Made by a program: the position numbers and the translations under genes | Source: Saprospiraceae bacterium | GTDB taxonomy: Bacteria > Bacteroidota > Bacteroidia > Chitinophagales > Saprospiraceae | Assembly (NCBI GenBank): GCA_019187365.1 | Contig: JABARE010000013.1 | Coordinates: 62,001-126,000, forward strand | Reading direction: 5' to 3' | DNA length: 64,000 bases | The notes under the pieces: model-generated | The model's input: only the letters and a program-made list of their open reading frames with translations | Databases searched by the model: none | What the model was told of the DNA's origin: nothing | Part shown: positions 49,508-59,632 of the stretch, one piece after another | How positions within the stretch are numbered: the first letter of the stretch is position 1 | Layout: every line of letters begins with the position of its first letter

Positions 49508-51397
49508 ATGGCGCAAGAACATAATTATACAGAAGAAAACATTCGGTCGCTCGACTGGAAGGAGCACATCCGGTTGCGTCCCGGAATGTACATCGGCAAG
49601 CTTGGCGATGGAAGTCATATAGACGACGGGATCTATATCCTGCTCAAAGAGATCATTGACAACTGCATTGACGAATACGTCATGGGGTATGGCAGGGAAA
49701 TCGACATTGAAGTTCAGGATGGTCTGGTGCGTGTGCGCGACTATGGTCGTGGCATCCCGCTTGGGAAAGTGGTCGAATGCGTATCGCAGATCAACACAGG
49801 AGGAAAATATGACAGCAAGGCTTTTAAAAAATCCGTCGGGCTCAATGGCGTGGGAACTAAAGCGGTAAATGCATTGTCGGCCTATTTCAAGGTTGAAGCG
49901 TTCCGCGACGGAAAAGTTAAAACTGCTGAATTTGAGCGCGGCAATCTTTTGCGCGAGAACAACATTCGCCCAACCGGCGAAGTCAACGGTACGGAAATCC
50001 AGTTCCGCGCCGATGAAAAGATCTTTTCCAAATTCCGCTACATGCAGGAATTTGTTGAAAGCAGGATATGGCATTACGCTTACCTCAACGCAGGACTGCG
50101 CATCCATTACAACGGAAAGACGTACGTCTCGAAGAACGGGTTGAAAGACATGCTGGAGCGTCGCACCGACGGGGAGCATCTGAATTATCCGATCGTTCAC
50201 CTTCGTGGCGATGACATTGAATGCGTACTCACCCATGGCAGTCAATACGGAGAGCAGTACTACAGTTTTGTGAACGGGCAGTTCACGTCCCAGGGAGGTA
50301 CGCATCTCAATTATTTTCGCGAGGCGATTGTCAAGACGGTCCGGGAATTTTATAAAAAAGATTTTGACGTCCGCGATATTCATACCGGCGCCATCGGCGC
50401 CATTTCCGTGCGCATTGAGGAACCCGTATTTGAATCACAGACCAAGACCAAACTGGGTTCCACCACCACGAGTCCGGAGGGAGCGTCTTTGAGATCCTTC
50501 ATCGTCGATTTTATCAGCAAGGAACTCGACCTGTATCTTCACCAGAACCCGGAGACGGCTAAGGAGCTACAGAGTCGGATTCTTCAATCGGAGCGGGAGC
50601 GCAAGGAGATTGCAGGCATCAAGAAGCTGGCCAATCAGCGGGCAAAGAAGGCGAATCTTCACAATAAAAAACTGCGCGACTGCAAATACCACTATTGCGA
50701 CAGCAAACTCAAGCCTGAACTCGCAAATGCCACAACGGTATTCATCACCGAGGGCGATTCTGCCAGCGGAAGCATTACCAAGGCGCGCAATCCGGAACTT
50801 CAAGCTGTTTTCAGCCTGCGGGGCAAGCCCTTGAATTGTTTCGGGATGACCAAAAAGATCGTTTACGAGAACGAAGAACTCAATTTATTGCAACATGCTC
50901 TCGACATCGAGGATGGTCTGGAAAGTCTCCGGTTCAACAACGTCGTGATCGCAACAGATGCCGACGTGGATGGTATGCACATCCGGCTTTTGCTGCTTAC
51001 ATTTTTTCTGCAGTTTTTTCCGGAGCTCGTCCGCAACGGTCACCTTTTTATTTTGGAGACACCCCTGTTCCGCGTCCGGGACAAACAGACTACTTATTAC
51101 TGCTATTCAGAAGCTGAAAAACAACTTGCAATAACCAAACTTCGGGGGAAGCCCGAAATTACGCGTTTCAAAGGGTTGGGTGAGATCAGCCCGGATGAGT
51201 TTTCAGGATTCATCGGTCAGGATATCCGGCTTGAACCCGTAGTGCTCAGCGACGATTCCCACATAGAGAAGGTGCTCGAATATTACATGGGTAAGAATAC
51301 CTCGGAACGGCAGGAATTCATCATTGGGAACCTGCGCACAGACCTCGACCGCATTGCAGCATCCGAAGCGCTGGCAGAATTGCATGAGGCCCGTTGA
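49508..51397 (+). CDS. parE: DNA topoisomerase IV subunit B
   Basis: A 629-residue type IIA topoisomerase ATPase subunit. The GHKL ATPase part is clear: [11 protein letters not shown], then [15 protein letters not shown] with the Mg-binding Asn, [10 protein letters not shown] and [14 protein letters not shown]. The Toprim region has [15 protein letters not shown] and [22 protein letters not shown]. With ParC it would separate linked daughter chromosomes. Length and the lack of the GyrB insert favour ParE over GyrB. parC is not within the window. An AACGTT palindrome lies shortly after the stop. Confidence 0.92.
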   Translation: MAQEHNYTEENIRSLDWKEHIRLRPGMYIGKLGDGSHIDDGIYILLKEIIDNCIDEYVMGYGREIDIEVQDGLVRVRDYGRGIPLGKVVECVSQINTGGKYDSKAFKKSVGLNGVGTKAVNALSAYFKVEAFRDGKVKTAEFERGNLLRENNIRPTGEVNGTEIQFRADEKIFSKFRYMQEFVESRIWHYAYLNAGLRIHYNGKTYVSKNGLKDMLERRTDGEHLNYPIVHLRGDDIECVLTHGSQYGEQYYSFVNGQFTSQGGTHLNYFREAIVKTVREFYKKDFDVRDIHTGAIGAISVRIEEPVFESQTKTKLGSTTTSPEGASLRSFIVDFISKELDLYLHQNPETAKELQSRILQSERERKEIAGIKKLANQRAKKANLHNKKLRDCKYHYCDSKLKPELANATTVFITEGDSASGSITKARNPELQAVFSLRGKPLNCFGMTKKIVYENEELNLLQHALDIEDGLESLRFNNVVIATDADVDGMHIRLLLLTFFLQFFPELVRNGHLFILETPLFRVRDKQTTYYCYSEAEKQLAITKLRGKPEITRFKGLGEISPDEFSGFIGQDIRLEPVVLSDDSHIEKVLEYYMGKNTSERQEFIIGNLRTDLDRIAASEALAELHEAR

Positions 51398-51695
51398 CCG
51401 GAAGTACCCTTAAATTTTTCCCGATTTCCATTCCTGGTATGAACTAACGTTTGTTCGCTTAATTTTTTAGGGGCAATCATTCTCCTTCGCAGTATGCCTT
51501 CCGGAAACGGAAAGACTCCCGCGAATTCCGATGAGCTCAAAAAATCTGAAACGAGGAGGCGGCTCTCTCGAAATTCCATCCAGATGCTCATTGGTTTGAT
51601 GAAGGAAAGCCTGTTGAATCAAAAAACTGGTACTATTAAAAAACCACCCCTTGGACCAATTTACCCGGCCACACTCAATGGCCTGATGAGCGCAT
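51398..51695. other. Intergenic region between parE and the PhoD gene
   Basis: It contains GAACTAACGTTTGTTC (51441-51456), a near-palindrome of the AACGTT class. A 95-codon plus-strand frame from 51494 runs into the 3' end of the PhoD gene on the other strand and has no recognisable domain, so I do not call it a gene. Confidence 0.35.
51441..51456. promoter_or_regulatory. AACGTT near-palindrome after parE
   Basis: GAACTAACGTTTGTTC is palindromic at 14 of 16 positions and belongs to the same motif class as the sites at 9312 and 43846. Confidence 0.3.
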
Positions 51696-53042
51696 TTAAT
51701 TTTTTAGGAACCGCAAATCTTTCTGCAGAAATTCCATGGAAGACAGGGCCTGCCCCGCCGTACCCACAAATTCGATCTTAAGGACCCTTTCACCGGAAGC
51801 ACCCCGCACACTGGCTCTCGTGTAATTATTTTGCTCTATGAGCATGGAGGCGATCAAGTCGGGGTTACTCCTTTCATAATCGCTCGTGCGGTGCACGCCA
51901 GAGGTCAATGCGGAATTCGTGATGTCGCAAAGCAAATAACCATCCCGAAGGTTATTACAGATCACGTCGCTGTGATGGCGGTCGCCCGACATCATGACAA
52001 CGCCATCGATGCGTTCGTCCTCGATAAAATGCAGCAATTCATTGTATTCAACGGGATAATGCACAAGACAGTCATAGCGATTAAAGCGGTTGAGGAAATT
52101 TGAACCATTGGCAATGATCTTGAAACTGGCCTTGCTGTTGGCAAGTTGGTTTTTTAGCCATTGCAACTGTTCCTTGCCCAGCATCCGCTTATCCGGATTG
52201 GGAACACCTCCCACGCTGTCGGGCAATTCGTCGGAATCCCGGAAACTGCGGCTGTCCAGCAGGAAGAAATCGACGTCGCTGTAGCTAAACCGCGTATAGA
52301 TGCCCCCTTCGCGCGAACCCGCAGAGGGGTTATTCCAAAACGCATTGAAAACGCGGGTCGCCTCCTCCTTGAAGACGAAAGCCGCCCCCTCGTTATTCGG
52401 TCCGTAGTCGTGATCGTCCCAAATGGCATAATGGCCCATGGCCTTCCAGAATTTTCCCAGGCAGGGCAAACTCCGGTCCCGGTAAGCCCGATACCAAAGT
52501 CCCCAGTTGCTGTTGTAGTCGCTTTCACGGTAATACCAGTTGTCGCCGAGCCACAACATGAAAGCAGCGGGTTCCTTAGACATCGTTTCAAATATTGTAC
52601 TGTCGCCTCCGTAAGGCCTGCCGGGTCGGTCAAATTGAGCTTCGTTAAAATAGGCACAGCTTCCGGCAAGAAAACTGAAGTCCGGAGCCGGTTGTCTGTA
52701 TTGCCAGAGTACCGGTGTCCTGAAGGATGCCCTTTCCCCGGGGGGAAGCGTTGTATTGCGGCAAACGATCCTGTAGTGGTAGGTTGTCCCCTCAGCCAAT
52801 CCCGTCAGATAAAACTTTGCCATCCGGAATTCAAACCGGCGAGACTCTTCCGCAGGGAATCGGCGCAGCGCTTCGGGACTGGCTTCCGGCCAGCACTCCA
52901 ATTCCCATAAATCGTCGCCTTCCAGGGCGTACCATACCGACGCCGTGCGGAATTCCACCGGCCCCAGTACAGGACCTGTGCGAACCTGTGCGTGCACATC
53001 GAAGGCAATCCATAAAATAAAAAGCAGCAGATGGTTTCGCAT
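51696..53042 (-). CDS. PhoD-type alkaline phosphatase / metallophosphatase
   Basis: From the ATG at 53042 this is a 448-residue exported protein (signal MRNHLLLFILWIAFDVHA). Residues ~25-125 form the Fn3-like N-terminal domain of PhoD enzymes. The metallophosphatase core shows LAGSCAYFNE, LWLGDNWYYRE, WDDHDYGPNNEG and MMSGDRHHSD, which provide the Asp, His and Tyr ligands for the Fe/Ca centre. It likely hydrolyses phosphate mono- or diesters in the periplasm or outside the cell. A longer frame from 53171 would hide the signal peptide. It is divergent from the CarboxypepD_reg gene. Confidence 0.87.
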   Translation of the reverse strand: MRNHLLLFILWIAFDVHAQVRTGPVLGPVEFRTASVWYALEGDDLWELECWPEASPEALRRFPAEESRRFEFRMAKFYLTGLAEGTTYHYRIVCRNTTLPPGERASFRTPVLWQYRQPAPDFSFLAGSCAYFNEAQFDRPGRPYGGDSTIFETMSKEPAAFMLWLGDNWYYRESDYNSNWGLWYRAYRDRSLPCLGKFWKAMGHYAIWDDHDYGPNNEGAAFVFKEEATRVFNAFWNNPSAGSREGGIYTRFSYSDVDFFLLDSRSFRDSDELPDSVGGVPNPDKRMLGKEQLQWLKNQLANSKASFKIIANGSNFLNRFNRYDCLVHYPVEYNELLHFIEDERIDGVVMMSGDRHHSDVICNNLRDGYLLCDITNSALTSGVHRTSDYERSNPDLIASMLIEQNNYTRASVRGASGERVLKIEFVGTAGQALSSMEFLQKDLRFLKN

Positions 53043-53256
53043 TTCGCGATTTTTTGCCAAAGATAGACAGGCCTGCCTGCCACCCTGTTGCCAAATCGTT
53101 AAATCCGCTGGCAGGGGAGCGCGCATCCAGGCCAGCATGCGAACCGCAGAATGTTCAGATGCAGAGTCCACTTCAGATTCAGCGGGTTCCCAGCGGGGGC
53201 GCTCAACAAATTCGGCAAACGGGTTGTATTATTAGGCCCAGTGTCGTCGTTTGAAC

Positions 53257-53928
53257 ATGTGGATGGAAACCATTAGCCGCACAATAATTGCAACCGCACT
53301 TCATGCAGCCATGATCACGGCTTTTACACCCTGTGCCTCGTCAGCTCAGGAAGTTGTCCAATTTTCCGGAAAAGTGTATGCAGCAGATGTCCGGGGCTCT
53401 GAACCGCTGCCTTATGCACAAGTTGCCGTACCGCGGATACGGCAAGCCACCTACACCAATGAACTGGGCTTCTTTTCCCTTGCCGTTCGTGCCGGCGATA
53501 CGCTTCAGTTGAGTTTCCTCGGCTTTAAGACCCAATGGGTAGCGGTACCTTCTGCTGGCAAGGGAGCGTCTGTCTATGAAGAATTTTTCCTTCAGCGCGA
53601 CACCTTTGAGCTCGAACCTGCCACGGTGTATGCCATTCCCTCCCGAGAGCATTTCCGGCCTGAATTTCTCGCCATGGAGGTAAAAGACGACGCACGCGCG
53701 GTGGCTGAAAAAAATCTTTCACCCGAAGTGCTGGCCTGGATAGAGCCCGGAGTGCCTGCGGACCCGGGAGCTGCCCTGGGACTTTACTTCCGTCAGGAGG
53801 CCACCAACGCTGTTTACCGTGGCCAATTCAAGCCAACCGAGATCTTCAACCCGCTCGCCTGGATCAAGTTTATCGAAGCCTTGAAAAGAGGGGATTTTAA
53901 GAAAAAGAAATCGAAACCACCGGAATAG
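53257..53928 (+). CDS. Secreted protein with CarboxypepD_reg-like domain
   Basis: A protein of about 223 residues. The N-terminal hydrophobic stretch (ISRTIIATALHAAMITAF, cleavage near SSAQ) is a signal peptide. Residues ~30-120 form a carboxypeptidase-regulatory-like beta-sandwich: FSGKVYAADV, then PLPYAQVAVP, TYTNELGFFSLAVRAGDTLQLSFLGFKT. This domain in Bacteroidota often starts TonB-dependent receptors, but no plug or barrel follows; the rest is a charged tail ending in Lys-rich KKKKSKPPE. The longer frame starts with TTG at 53251; the ATGs at 53257 and 53263 are better starts. It ends just ahead of metF, which has its own promoter. Confidence 0.75.
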   Translation: MWMETISRTIIATALHAAMITAFTPCASSAQEVVQFSGKVYAADVRGSEPLPYAQVAVPRIRQATYTNELGFFSLAVRAGDTLQLSFLGFKTQWVAVPSAGKGASVYEEFFLQRDTFELEPATVYAIPSREHFRPEFLAMEVKDDARAVAEKNLSPEVLAWIEPGVPADPGAALGLYFRQEATNAVYRGQFKPTEIFNPLAWIKFIEALKRGDFKKKKSKPPE

Positions 53929-53965
53929 GATTGTGCACAGGGATCCTGATGGGCACAAGCGGCCC

Positions 53966-53973
53966 TATTTTTG
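53966..53973 (+). promoter_or_regulatory. -7 element of metF
   Basis: TATTTTTG is an exact TAnnTTTG match, 17 bases before the metF ATG at 53991. It supports that ATG over an upstream in-frame ATG at 53931, which would lie ahead of the promoter. Confidence 0.55.
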
Positions 53974-53990
53974 CAGCAGTCAACGATTAC

Positions 53991-54947
53991 ATGAAAGTCA
54001 CTGAATTTTTAAAACAGACCGGAGGAAAGACCCTGGTATCCTTTGAGTTACTACCTCCATTGAAAGGGGGCAGCATCGACGCCATTTTCCATACCCTGGA
54101 TCCCCTTATGGAATTCAACCCGCCCTTCATCGATGTGACCTACCACCGGGAGGAATTTATTTACAACGTTCAACCCAGTGGTTACTACCAGAAAATTGCC
54201 ATCCGCAAACGACCTGGAACGGTTGGCATTTGCTCGGCGATTATGCACCACTATGGCGTGCAGGCTGTGCCGCACCTGATCTGCGGGGGATTCACCAGGG
54301 AGGATACCGAAAACGCACTGATCGAACTCCACTTTCTCAACATCAAAAACGTTCTTGCACTGCGGGGGGACGCTCGCAAATTTGACGAGAAATTCATGCC
54401 CGAGCCCGGTGGCAATGCATACGCCCTTGATCTGGTACAGCAAATCGACCGGATGAACAAAGGGATTTACCTCGACCCGAGCATCGAAAATGGCAGCCGC
54501 ACCGATTTCTGCATTGGGATTGCCGGATATCCGGAAAAGCATTTCGAAGCTCCCAATATGCAATCCGATTTGGATTTCACGCGAAAGAAAATTGACAACG
54601 GTGCTGAATACATCGTCACTCAAATGTTTTACGACAACAAGAAGTTTTTTGAATACGTAAATACCTGCCGTGCTGCTGGCATTCACGTGCCCATCATCCC
54701 GGGCATCAAACCGCTCACCAAAAAATACCAGCTCAATTCCGTCCCACGCAACTTCTACATTAACATTCCGGATGACCTGGTCAAAGCAATCGATAAAACT
54801 CATTCCGATCAGGCAGCCAAAGAAGCAGGAATCGAATGGTGTGTTGCCCAATGCAAAGAACTCAAATCTCAAGGTGTTCCCTGTCTGCATTTTTATACCA
54901 TGGGCGATAGTCAAACCGTAAAAAAGATTGTTGAGAAAATTCTGTGA
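53991..54947 (+). CDS. metF: 5,10-methylenetetrahydrofolate reductase
   Basis: A 318-residue FAD enzyme that reduces 5,10-methylene-THF to 5-methyl-THF for methionine synthesis. Motifs include SFELLPPLKGGS near the N-terminus with the catalytic Glu, FIDVTYHRE, ALRGDARKFDEKF near residue 125, GIAGYPEKHFEAPN near 180 and QMFYDNKKFFEYV near 215. The PITKKYQ-like segment appears as IPGIKPLTKKYQL. The ahcY gene of the same methyl cycle lies 3 kb away but on the other strand. Confidence 0.94.
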   Translation: MKVTEFLKQTGGKTLVSFELLPPLKGGSIDAIFHTLDPLMEFNPPFIDVTYHREEFIYNVQPSGYYQKIAIRKRPGTVGICSAIMHHYGVQAVPHLICGGFTREDTENALIELHFLNIKNVLALRGDARKFDEKFMPEPGGNAYALDLVQQIDRMNKGIYLDPSIENGSRTDFCIGIAGYPEKHFEAPNMQSDLDFTRKKIDNGAEYIVTQMFYDNKKFFEYVNTCRAAGIHVPIIPGIKPLTKKYQLNSVPRNFYINIPDDLVKAIDKTHSDQAAKEAGIEWCVAQCKELKSQGVPCLHFYTMGDSQTVKKIVEKIL

Positions 54948-54980
54948 ACGAACAGAAATTTATTCATTGTTTTCATTCTC

Positions 54981-56252
54981 ATGCAACAGGCACTCTTACT
55001 TTCACCTACTCTCAAATCCTGGATATCCTGTTCCGAAGATTCGGACTTTCCCATTCAGAACCTGCCATTGGGAATTTACCGGAAGAGCGGACAATCACCC
55101 AGGGTTTGCAGCATCATCGGCACTACTGTTATTGACTTATTTGGCTTGTACAAAGCCGGAGTTCTAAAAACGCCGACACTCCGTTTGGAAGATCTCGAAC
55201 AAGAGACGCTGAACCGCATGCTGGCCAAAGGAAAGGCCACCCTGCGCAATCTGCGGAAAGACCTTTCGGAAATTTTCAGGCTGGAAAACGAATCTACCAA
55301 CCGGTCCCGTTGCATGCCGTTCTTGCAGGAACTGAATTCGGTAACGATGTGCCTGCCGGTTAAAGCTCCCAATTATACAGACTTTTACAGCAGCCGGGAA
55401 CACGCCTACAACGTGGGAGTCATGTTCCGCGACCCCAACAATGCCCTGCTTCCAAACTGGCTCCATCTGCCCGTTGGTTACCACGGTAGGGCATCCTCCA
55501 TAGTGGTTTCCGGGACGCCCGTGATCCGCCCCAAAGGCCAAATGCAGTTGAAAGACGGTGAAGCACCGGTATTTGGTGCCAGCAGGCAACTGGATTTTGA
55601 ACTGGAAATGGCCTTTGTCATAGGCAAGAGCAATCAACTTGGCCATCCCATTCCGGTTAAAGTTGCCGAAGATTACATCCACGGTATGTTGGTCTTTAAC
55701 GACTGGTCCGCCCGCGATCTTCAAAAATGGGAGTACGTTCCATTAGGCCCTTTTCTCGGGAAAAATTTTGCATCCAGCATCTCTCCCTGGATGGTGGACC
55801 TCGACGCTCTGCAAACTTTTAAAGTGGAAGGCCCACCGCATGAAAAACCACTACTGGAATATTTGCAATCTTCGGGACCGCAGAATTACGACATCCAGCT
55901 GGAGGTATATCTCATTACACCGGACGGATCCGAAAACCTGCTATCTAAATCCAATATGAAATACCTGTATTGGAATATGTCACAGCAATTGGCACACCAT
56001 ACCGTAAACGGGTGCAATATGGAAGTGGGTGATTTGTGCGCATCGGGAACCATTTCCGGCCCTACGCCGGACTCGTATGGTTCTATGCTGGAATTGGCAT
56101 GGAAAGGCACTAAACCACTCTTGATGAAAGATGGCTCCCAACGAACGTTTGTAATGGACGGTGACACCATAATAATGAAAGCCTTTGCCAAAAAAGATAA
56201 CTACCGGATCGGGTTTGGGGTGGTTCGGGGGATGGTAGTAAGTGATCTATAA
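54981..56252 (+). CDS. fahA: Fumarylacetoacetase
   Basis: A 423-residue fumarylacetoacetate hydrolase, the last enzyme of tyrosine degradation, which splits fumarylacetoacetate into fumarate and acetoacetate. The N-terminal domain opens with KSWISCSEDSDFPIQNLPLGIY, as in the eukaryotic-type enzyme, and the catalytic domain shows DFYSSREHAYNVGVMFR, LPVGYHGRASS, LDFELEMAFVIG, LVFNDWSARDLQKWEYVPLGPFLGKNF and SGTISGP. The acidic residues that bind Ca or Mg are present. The ATG at 54981 puts 10 extra residues ahead of the usual start, and no better start codon exists. It follows metF by 33 bases. No other tyrosine-degradation genes are nearby. Confidence 0.93.
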   Translation: MQQALLLSPTLKSWISCSEDSDFPIQNLPLGIYRKSGQSPRVCSIIGTTVIDLFGLYKAGVLKTPTLRLEDLEQETLNRMLAKGKATLRNLRKDLSEIFRLENESTNRSRCMPFLQELNSVTMCLPVKAPNYTDFYSSREHAYNVGVMFRDPNNALLPNWLHLPVGYHGRASSIVVSGTPVIRPKGQMQLKDGEAPVFGASRQLDFELEMAFVIGKSNQLGHPIPVKVAEDYIHGMLVFNDWSARDLQKWEYVPLGPFLGKNFASSISPWMVDLDALQTFKVEGPPHEKPLLEYLQSSGPQNYDIQLEVYLITPDGSENLLSKSNMKYLYWNMSQQLAHHTVNGCNMEVGDLCASGTISGPTPDSYGSMLELAWKGTKPLLMKDGSQRTFVMDGDTIIMKAFAKKDNYRIGFGVVRGMVVSDL

Positions 56253-56410
56253 AAAAATCCTCAAATGTCGTTCTCCAAAGTAGGATCTTCTTACATCCTC
56301 TTTTTTTCCTGCACCATCACATTTCCGATGGTCAGGGAAATATTATTACATCGGGCAAAAATGAGTTTCAGATAAATGTTCTACAAACGTATCCGTCCTA
56401 CCAACTGCAT
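56253..56410. other. Short intergenic region before the IS66 remnant
   Basis: No gene or terminal inverted repeat of an insertion sequence could be identified in this stretch; it may contain the eroded end of the IS66 element. Confidence 0.25.
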
Positions 56411-56755
56411 TTATGCCAAGACCTCGCCCACTTTTGTATGAACAGTTGACTTGTTCCAATTCTGTGGTAGCAGTTCAGCGATTCGATTGATTGGATGATC
56501 CTTAATCCTGTGGAACACATCGGTTAACCAATCATAAGGGTTAATGTCATGTAGTTGGCAGGTTGCAAACAGGGAATACACCATTGCAGCCCTTTGAGCC
56601 GAATCGTCAGAACCTGCAAACAAATAATTTTTCCGGCCCAGGGCTAATGGACGGATTGAATTTTCGATAAGATTATTATCAATTTCCCCCTCGCCATGAT
56701 AGATATAGGCCAATAGTTTATCCCATCTTTTGATAGTTTTATCCAAGACTTCCAA
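56411..56755 (-). pseudogene. IS66-family transposase, C-terminal remnant
   Basis: About 114 residues correspond to the end of the IS66 transposase: IDNNLIENSIRPLALGRKNYLFAGSDDSAQRAAMVYSL with the conserved glutamate of the DDE triad in LIENSIRP, followed by the C-terminal region INPYDWLTDVFHRIKDHPINRIAELLPQNW. A full IS66 transposase has about 500 residues, so three quarters are missing; in-frame stops appear a few codons upstream. It has no ATG, and starts from a TTG codon. No companion IS66 orfA/orfB genes are present, so this is a dead fragment. Confidence 0.85.
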
Positions 56756-56832
56756 AAATGAGCTTTATTGAAATTATTTCATTGTCAGCCAGTCACAACG
56801 TTACTTCATTCTAAGTTCATATTAAAAATTAT

Positions 56833-57801
56833 TTATATCACCTGACCCTTCCATATTCCATTAGAATTTACTGATATTGCAGGCGCCGGAATTTTTACAA
56901 TATTAAAAAGAGAGCGCAGTGATTTTAAAAAGAGGTTGCGGGTCTTGATTTTACTCAGATCGATATCCAGCGATAAATAATACTCATTCACCCGTGGGAT
57001 CGAGGATGCATCATAACGAATGCCATTATTTCTATCCCAAACATTTGAATACCCCCCCAGCAGACCGCCGGCTCCAAACCCGAAAGCCACGTTCAACCAA
57101 TCCGGCCAGATCGTCCATTGCCGGTTGATCATTCGCTCCGGACTAAAAGACAACCAATAGGTCTGCGCATTGTAGTCTTTAAAAACGGCATTGAAAAACC
57201 CGTTGCCGAATAATTCGCGAGTTCGGTCTTTGATTGAGTAGTCCGGGTCTTCCAATGCATTTACGGGTCCCGAGGAATAGCGCTGCGGCCATGCAGACAG
57301 CTTGATTCTGAATTTCTGTTCCTTCCAGATCAGCTGCTGGCTGGTAAATATCCCTAATCCAATCATATTAGCAGCCATGTCCGGCCAACTGAATCCATAA
57401 TCTTTGCCGTAGCCGTCCATTACTTCAATGGTGGTCTGAAACAACATGGCCATGGAATTTCCCCACAACAAGGCCGCCCGTTCGCTGTAACCACACCATC
57501 GCGCACCGCGATATCCCCATTCGCTCTGGAAATAACTGCTGAATGCATGAGCGGCTTTGTCCATGTGCATCCATTCTCCCGCATCGTTGAAGAAATGAAA
57601 TTTTCCCAATCCGTTTTTGCGATACCAGGCCTGAAACAATCCAATCGAAAAGGCAGTATACGAAGTAGCAGCCACACCGCCCGCGATCCACACTCGATTT
57701 AAATTGACGGTGTCAACCGGCATCAGCAAATGATCTGACCCTCGCTGACCAAAAGCGGGCTGTATCATCCATGCAGTCGTCAGAAAAAGAATTCGGATCA
57801 T
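56833..57801 (-). CDS. DUF2279 family envelope protein
   Basis: From the ATG at 57801 this is a 322-residue protein with signal peptide (MIRILFLTTAWMIQPAFGQ). The family pattern is clear: HMDKAAHAFSSYFQSEWGYRG, then LWGNSMAMLFQTTIEVMDGYGKDYGFSWPDMAANMIGLG, and a C-terminal SKIKTRNLFLKSLRSLFNIVKIPAPAI. DUF2279 proteins are annotated as predicted periplasmic or lipoproteins of unknown role; several hydrophobic segments suggest membrane association. It stands alone between the IS66 remnant and ahcY. The frame extends upstream to 57861 but without a signal. Confidence 0.8.
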   Translation of the reverse strand: MIRILFLTTAWMIQPAFGQRGSDHLLMPVDTVNLNRVWIAGGVAATSYTAFSIGLFQAWYRKNGLGKFHFFNDAGEWMHMDKAAHAFSSYFQSEWGYRGARWCGYSERAALLWGNSMAMLFQTTIEVMDGYGKDYGFSWPDMAANMIGLGIFTSQQLIWKEQKFRIKLSAWPQRYSSGPVNALEDPDYSIKDRTRELFGNGFFNAVFKDYNAQTYWLSFSPERMINRQWTIWPDWLNVAFGFGAGGLLGGYSNVWDRNNGIRYDASSIPRVNEYYLSLDIDLSKIKTRNLFLKSLRSLFNIVKIPAPAISVNSNGIWKGQVI

Positions 57802-58020
57802 TGCATATGGCCATTTGTCCTGTACATGGAGAATTTTAAAATATTTATCAAAGCTATTCAATCATTCGCCATAACCCAAATAACGCCAATGGAATCATGT
57901 GTCCGATGCCATTGCTCTGCACAAGCCATGATGATTCCGCGAAGAGGATGCTTCTACGGTTAAGTTGCTAAAGTAATCCCGCAATGATGATGCCGCTCCC
58001 CGGAGGGAAGTGGCCGAGAG

Positions 58021-59334
58021 TCAATACCGGTAATGTTCCGATTTGAAGGGTCCGTCCTTATGGACGCCAATATAGCCGGCCTGCTTGTCGTTGAGTTCCT
58101 CAAGTTCCACGCCGATCTTAGCCAAATGGAGGCGAGCAACTTTCTCGTCGAGACTTTTCGGCAGGGTATACACCCTGTTGTCGTATTTGGAGGAATGTTG
58201 CCATAACTCGATTTGCGCCAGGCACTGGTTGGTAAATGAGTTGCTCATCACAAACGACGGGTGACCCGTAGCACAGCCCAGGTTGACCAGACGGCCCTCT
58301 GCAAGCAGGAGGACGTCATTTCCGTCAATGGTGTATTTATCGACCTGTGGTTTGATTTCAACTTTGGTATCGCCATAATGTTGGTTCAACCAGGCCACGT
58401 CAATCTCATTATCAAAATGCCCGATATTGCAAACGATGGTTTTGTCTTTCATTTTGCGGAAATGCCTCTCCGTGAGGATGTCGCAATTTCCCGTGGCCGT
58501 CACGACGATGTTGGCCATGGAAACGGCGTTTTCCATTTTCATGACCTGGTATCCGTCCATAGCAGCCTGAAGCGCACAGATCGGATCGATCTCCGTAACA
58601 ATGACGCGGCAACCAGCGCCTCTCAGCGAGGCAGCGGAGCCTTTGCCTACATCACCGTAACCGGCTACCACGGCGACCTTTCCAGCCATCATGATGTCTG
58701 TAGCCCTGCGAATGGCATCGACACAGGATTCCTTGCACCCATATTTGTTGTCAAACTTGGATTTGGTCACCGAGTCGTTGACGTTGATGCACGGAAGGGG
58801 AAGTGTTCCGCTTTTCATGCGCTCGTACAGCCGCATAACGCCGGTAGTGGTTTCTTCCGAAATGCCCCGGATGTCTTTCACCAATTCCGGAAAGTGATCG
58901 AGTACCATGTTGGTCAGATCACCGCCATCGTCGAGGATCATATTGAGTGGCTTCCCTCCGTCAAAAGCAAATAAGGTCTGCTCGATGCACCAGTCAAATT
59001 CTTCGTTCGTCATTCCCTTCCAGGCAAAAACGGGAATGCCCCTGGCGGCAATGGCGGCTGCAGCATGGTCCTGCGTTGAAAAAATATTGCAGGAGGACCA
59101 ACTGACCTCGGCACCCATTTCGATGAGGGTTTCAATCAACACCGCGGTTTGGATGGTCATGTGAAGACAGCCGGCAATCCGGGCTCCCTGGAGCGGGCGC
59201 GTCTTGCCGTAATCTGCCCGCAAAGCCATGAGACCGGGCATTTCAGCTTCAGCCAGTTCGATTTCCTTCCGGCCCCAGTCGGCCAAAGTGATGTCTTTTA
59301 CCCGAAATTTGAGGTGGGTTGCCACTTGCTCCAT
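58021..59334 (-). CDS. ahcY: Adenosylhomocysteinase
   Basis: A 437-residue S-adenosylhomocysteine hydrolase that splits SAH into adenosine and homocysteine, keeping methyltransferases active. Signatures are [58 protein letters not shown], the NAD-binding [18 protein letters not shown] and a terminal KSEHYRY. The ATG at 59334 follows an exact -7 element (59363-59356) by about 22 bases; a longer frame from 59367 would start ahead of that element. It is monocistronic. Confidence 0.96.
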   Translation of the reverse strand: MEQVATHLKFRVKDITLADWGRKEIELAEAEMPGLMALRADYGKTRPLQGARIAGCLHMTIQTAVLIETLIEMGAEVSWSSCNIFSTQDHAAAAIAARGIPVFAWKGMTNEEFDWCIEQTLFAFDGGKPLNMILDDGGDLTNMVLDHFPELVKDIRGISEETTTGVMRLYERMKSGTLPLPCINVNDSVTKSKFDNKYGCKESCVDAIRRATDIMMAGKVAVVAGYGDVGKGSAASLRGAGCRVIVTEIDPICALQAAMDGYQVMKMENAVSMANIVVTATGNCDILTERHFRKMKDKTIVCNIGHFDNEIDVAWLNQHYGDTKVEIKPQVDKYTIDGNDVLLLAEGRLVNLGCATGHPSFVMSNSFTNQCLAQIELWQHSSKYDNRVYTLPKSLDEKVARLHLAKIGVELEELNDKQAGYIGVHKDGPFKSEHYRY

Positions 59335-59355
59335 AAAATTGCTTGTTTTTTTTTG

Positions 59356-59363
59356 CAAAGGTA
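59356..59363 (-). promoter_or_regulatory. -7 element of ahcY
   Basis: TACCTTTG on the minus strand, an exact TAnnTTTG match, 22 bases ahead of the ATG. It decides the start codon in favour of 59334. Confidence 0.6.
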
Positions 59364-59632
59364 TCAAATGTTTGCCTGCTACTTAAAGCCCTGATAACCA
59401 ATTAGAGGCCATAGAATAATGCAATCGCTTGCAAAAAGTTCACTGTTTCAGAATCCAAGATGGTGAACAGTATATTGTTCAATCATATTATCTATTTATA
59501 TATGCTTTAATAACAGCTTATTATACTTTTATACATTATTTAATTTAATAATATTTCATTGATGATCAAGTTGACCCCAAACCCTGATCAGCAAGGGCAG
59601 GCAATGTGCGTCCTATTGTAGTTTTGTCGGAC
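59364..59632. other. Divergent intergenic region with A+T-rich island
   Basis: About 100 bases from 59460 to 59565 are almost only A and T. GTTCAC near 59438 and GTGAAC near 59463 form a loose inverted repeat. TAGTTTTG at 59619-59626 is an exact -7 element for the glycosyltransferase gene and lies only six bases before its ATG at 59633, so that message may be almost leaderless. Confidence 0.4.
59619..59626 (+). promoter_or_regulatory. -7 element of the GT9 gene
   Basis: TAGTTTTG is an exact TAnnTTTG match. The ATG at 59633 follows after only six bases, so the transcript would start at or very near the start codon, and the upstream in-frame codon at 59606 cannot be used from this promoter. 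Confidence 0.5.

Noticed and set aside
51494..51781. A 95-codon plus-strand frame behind parE
   Set aside because: It overlaps the 3' end of the PhoD gene antisense for about 85 bases, has no domain and no promoter-like element at the right place.
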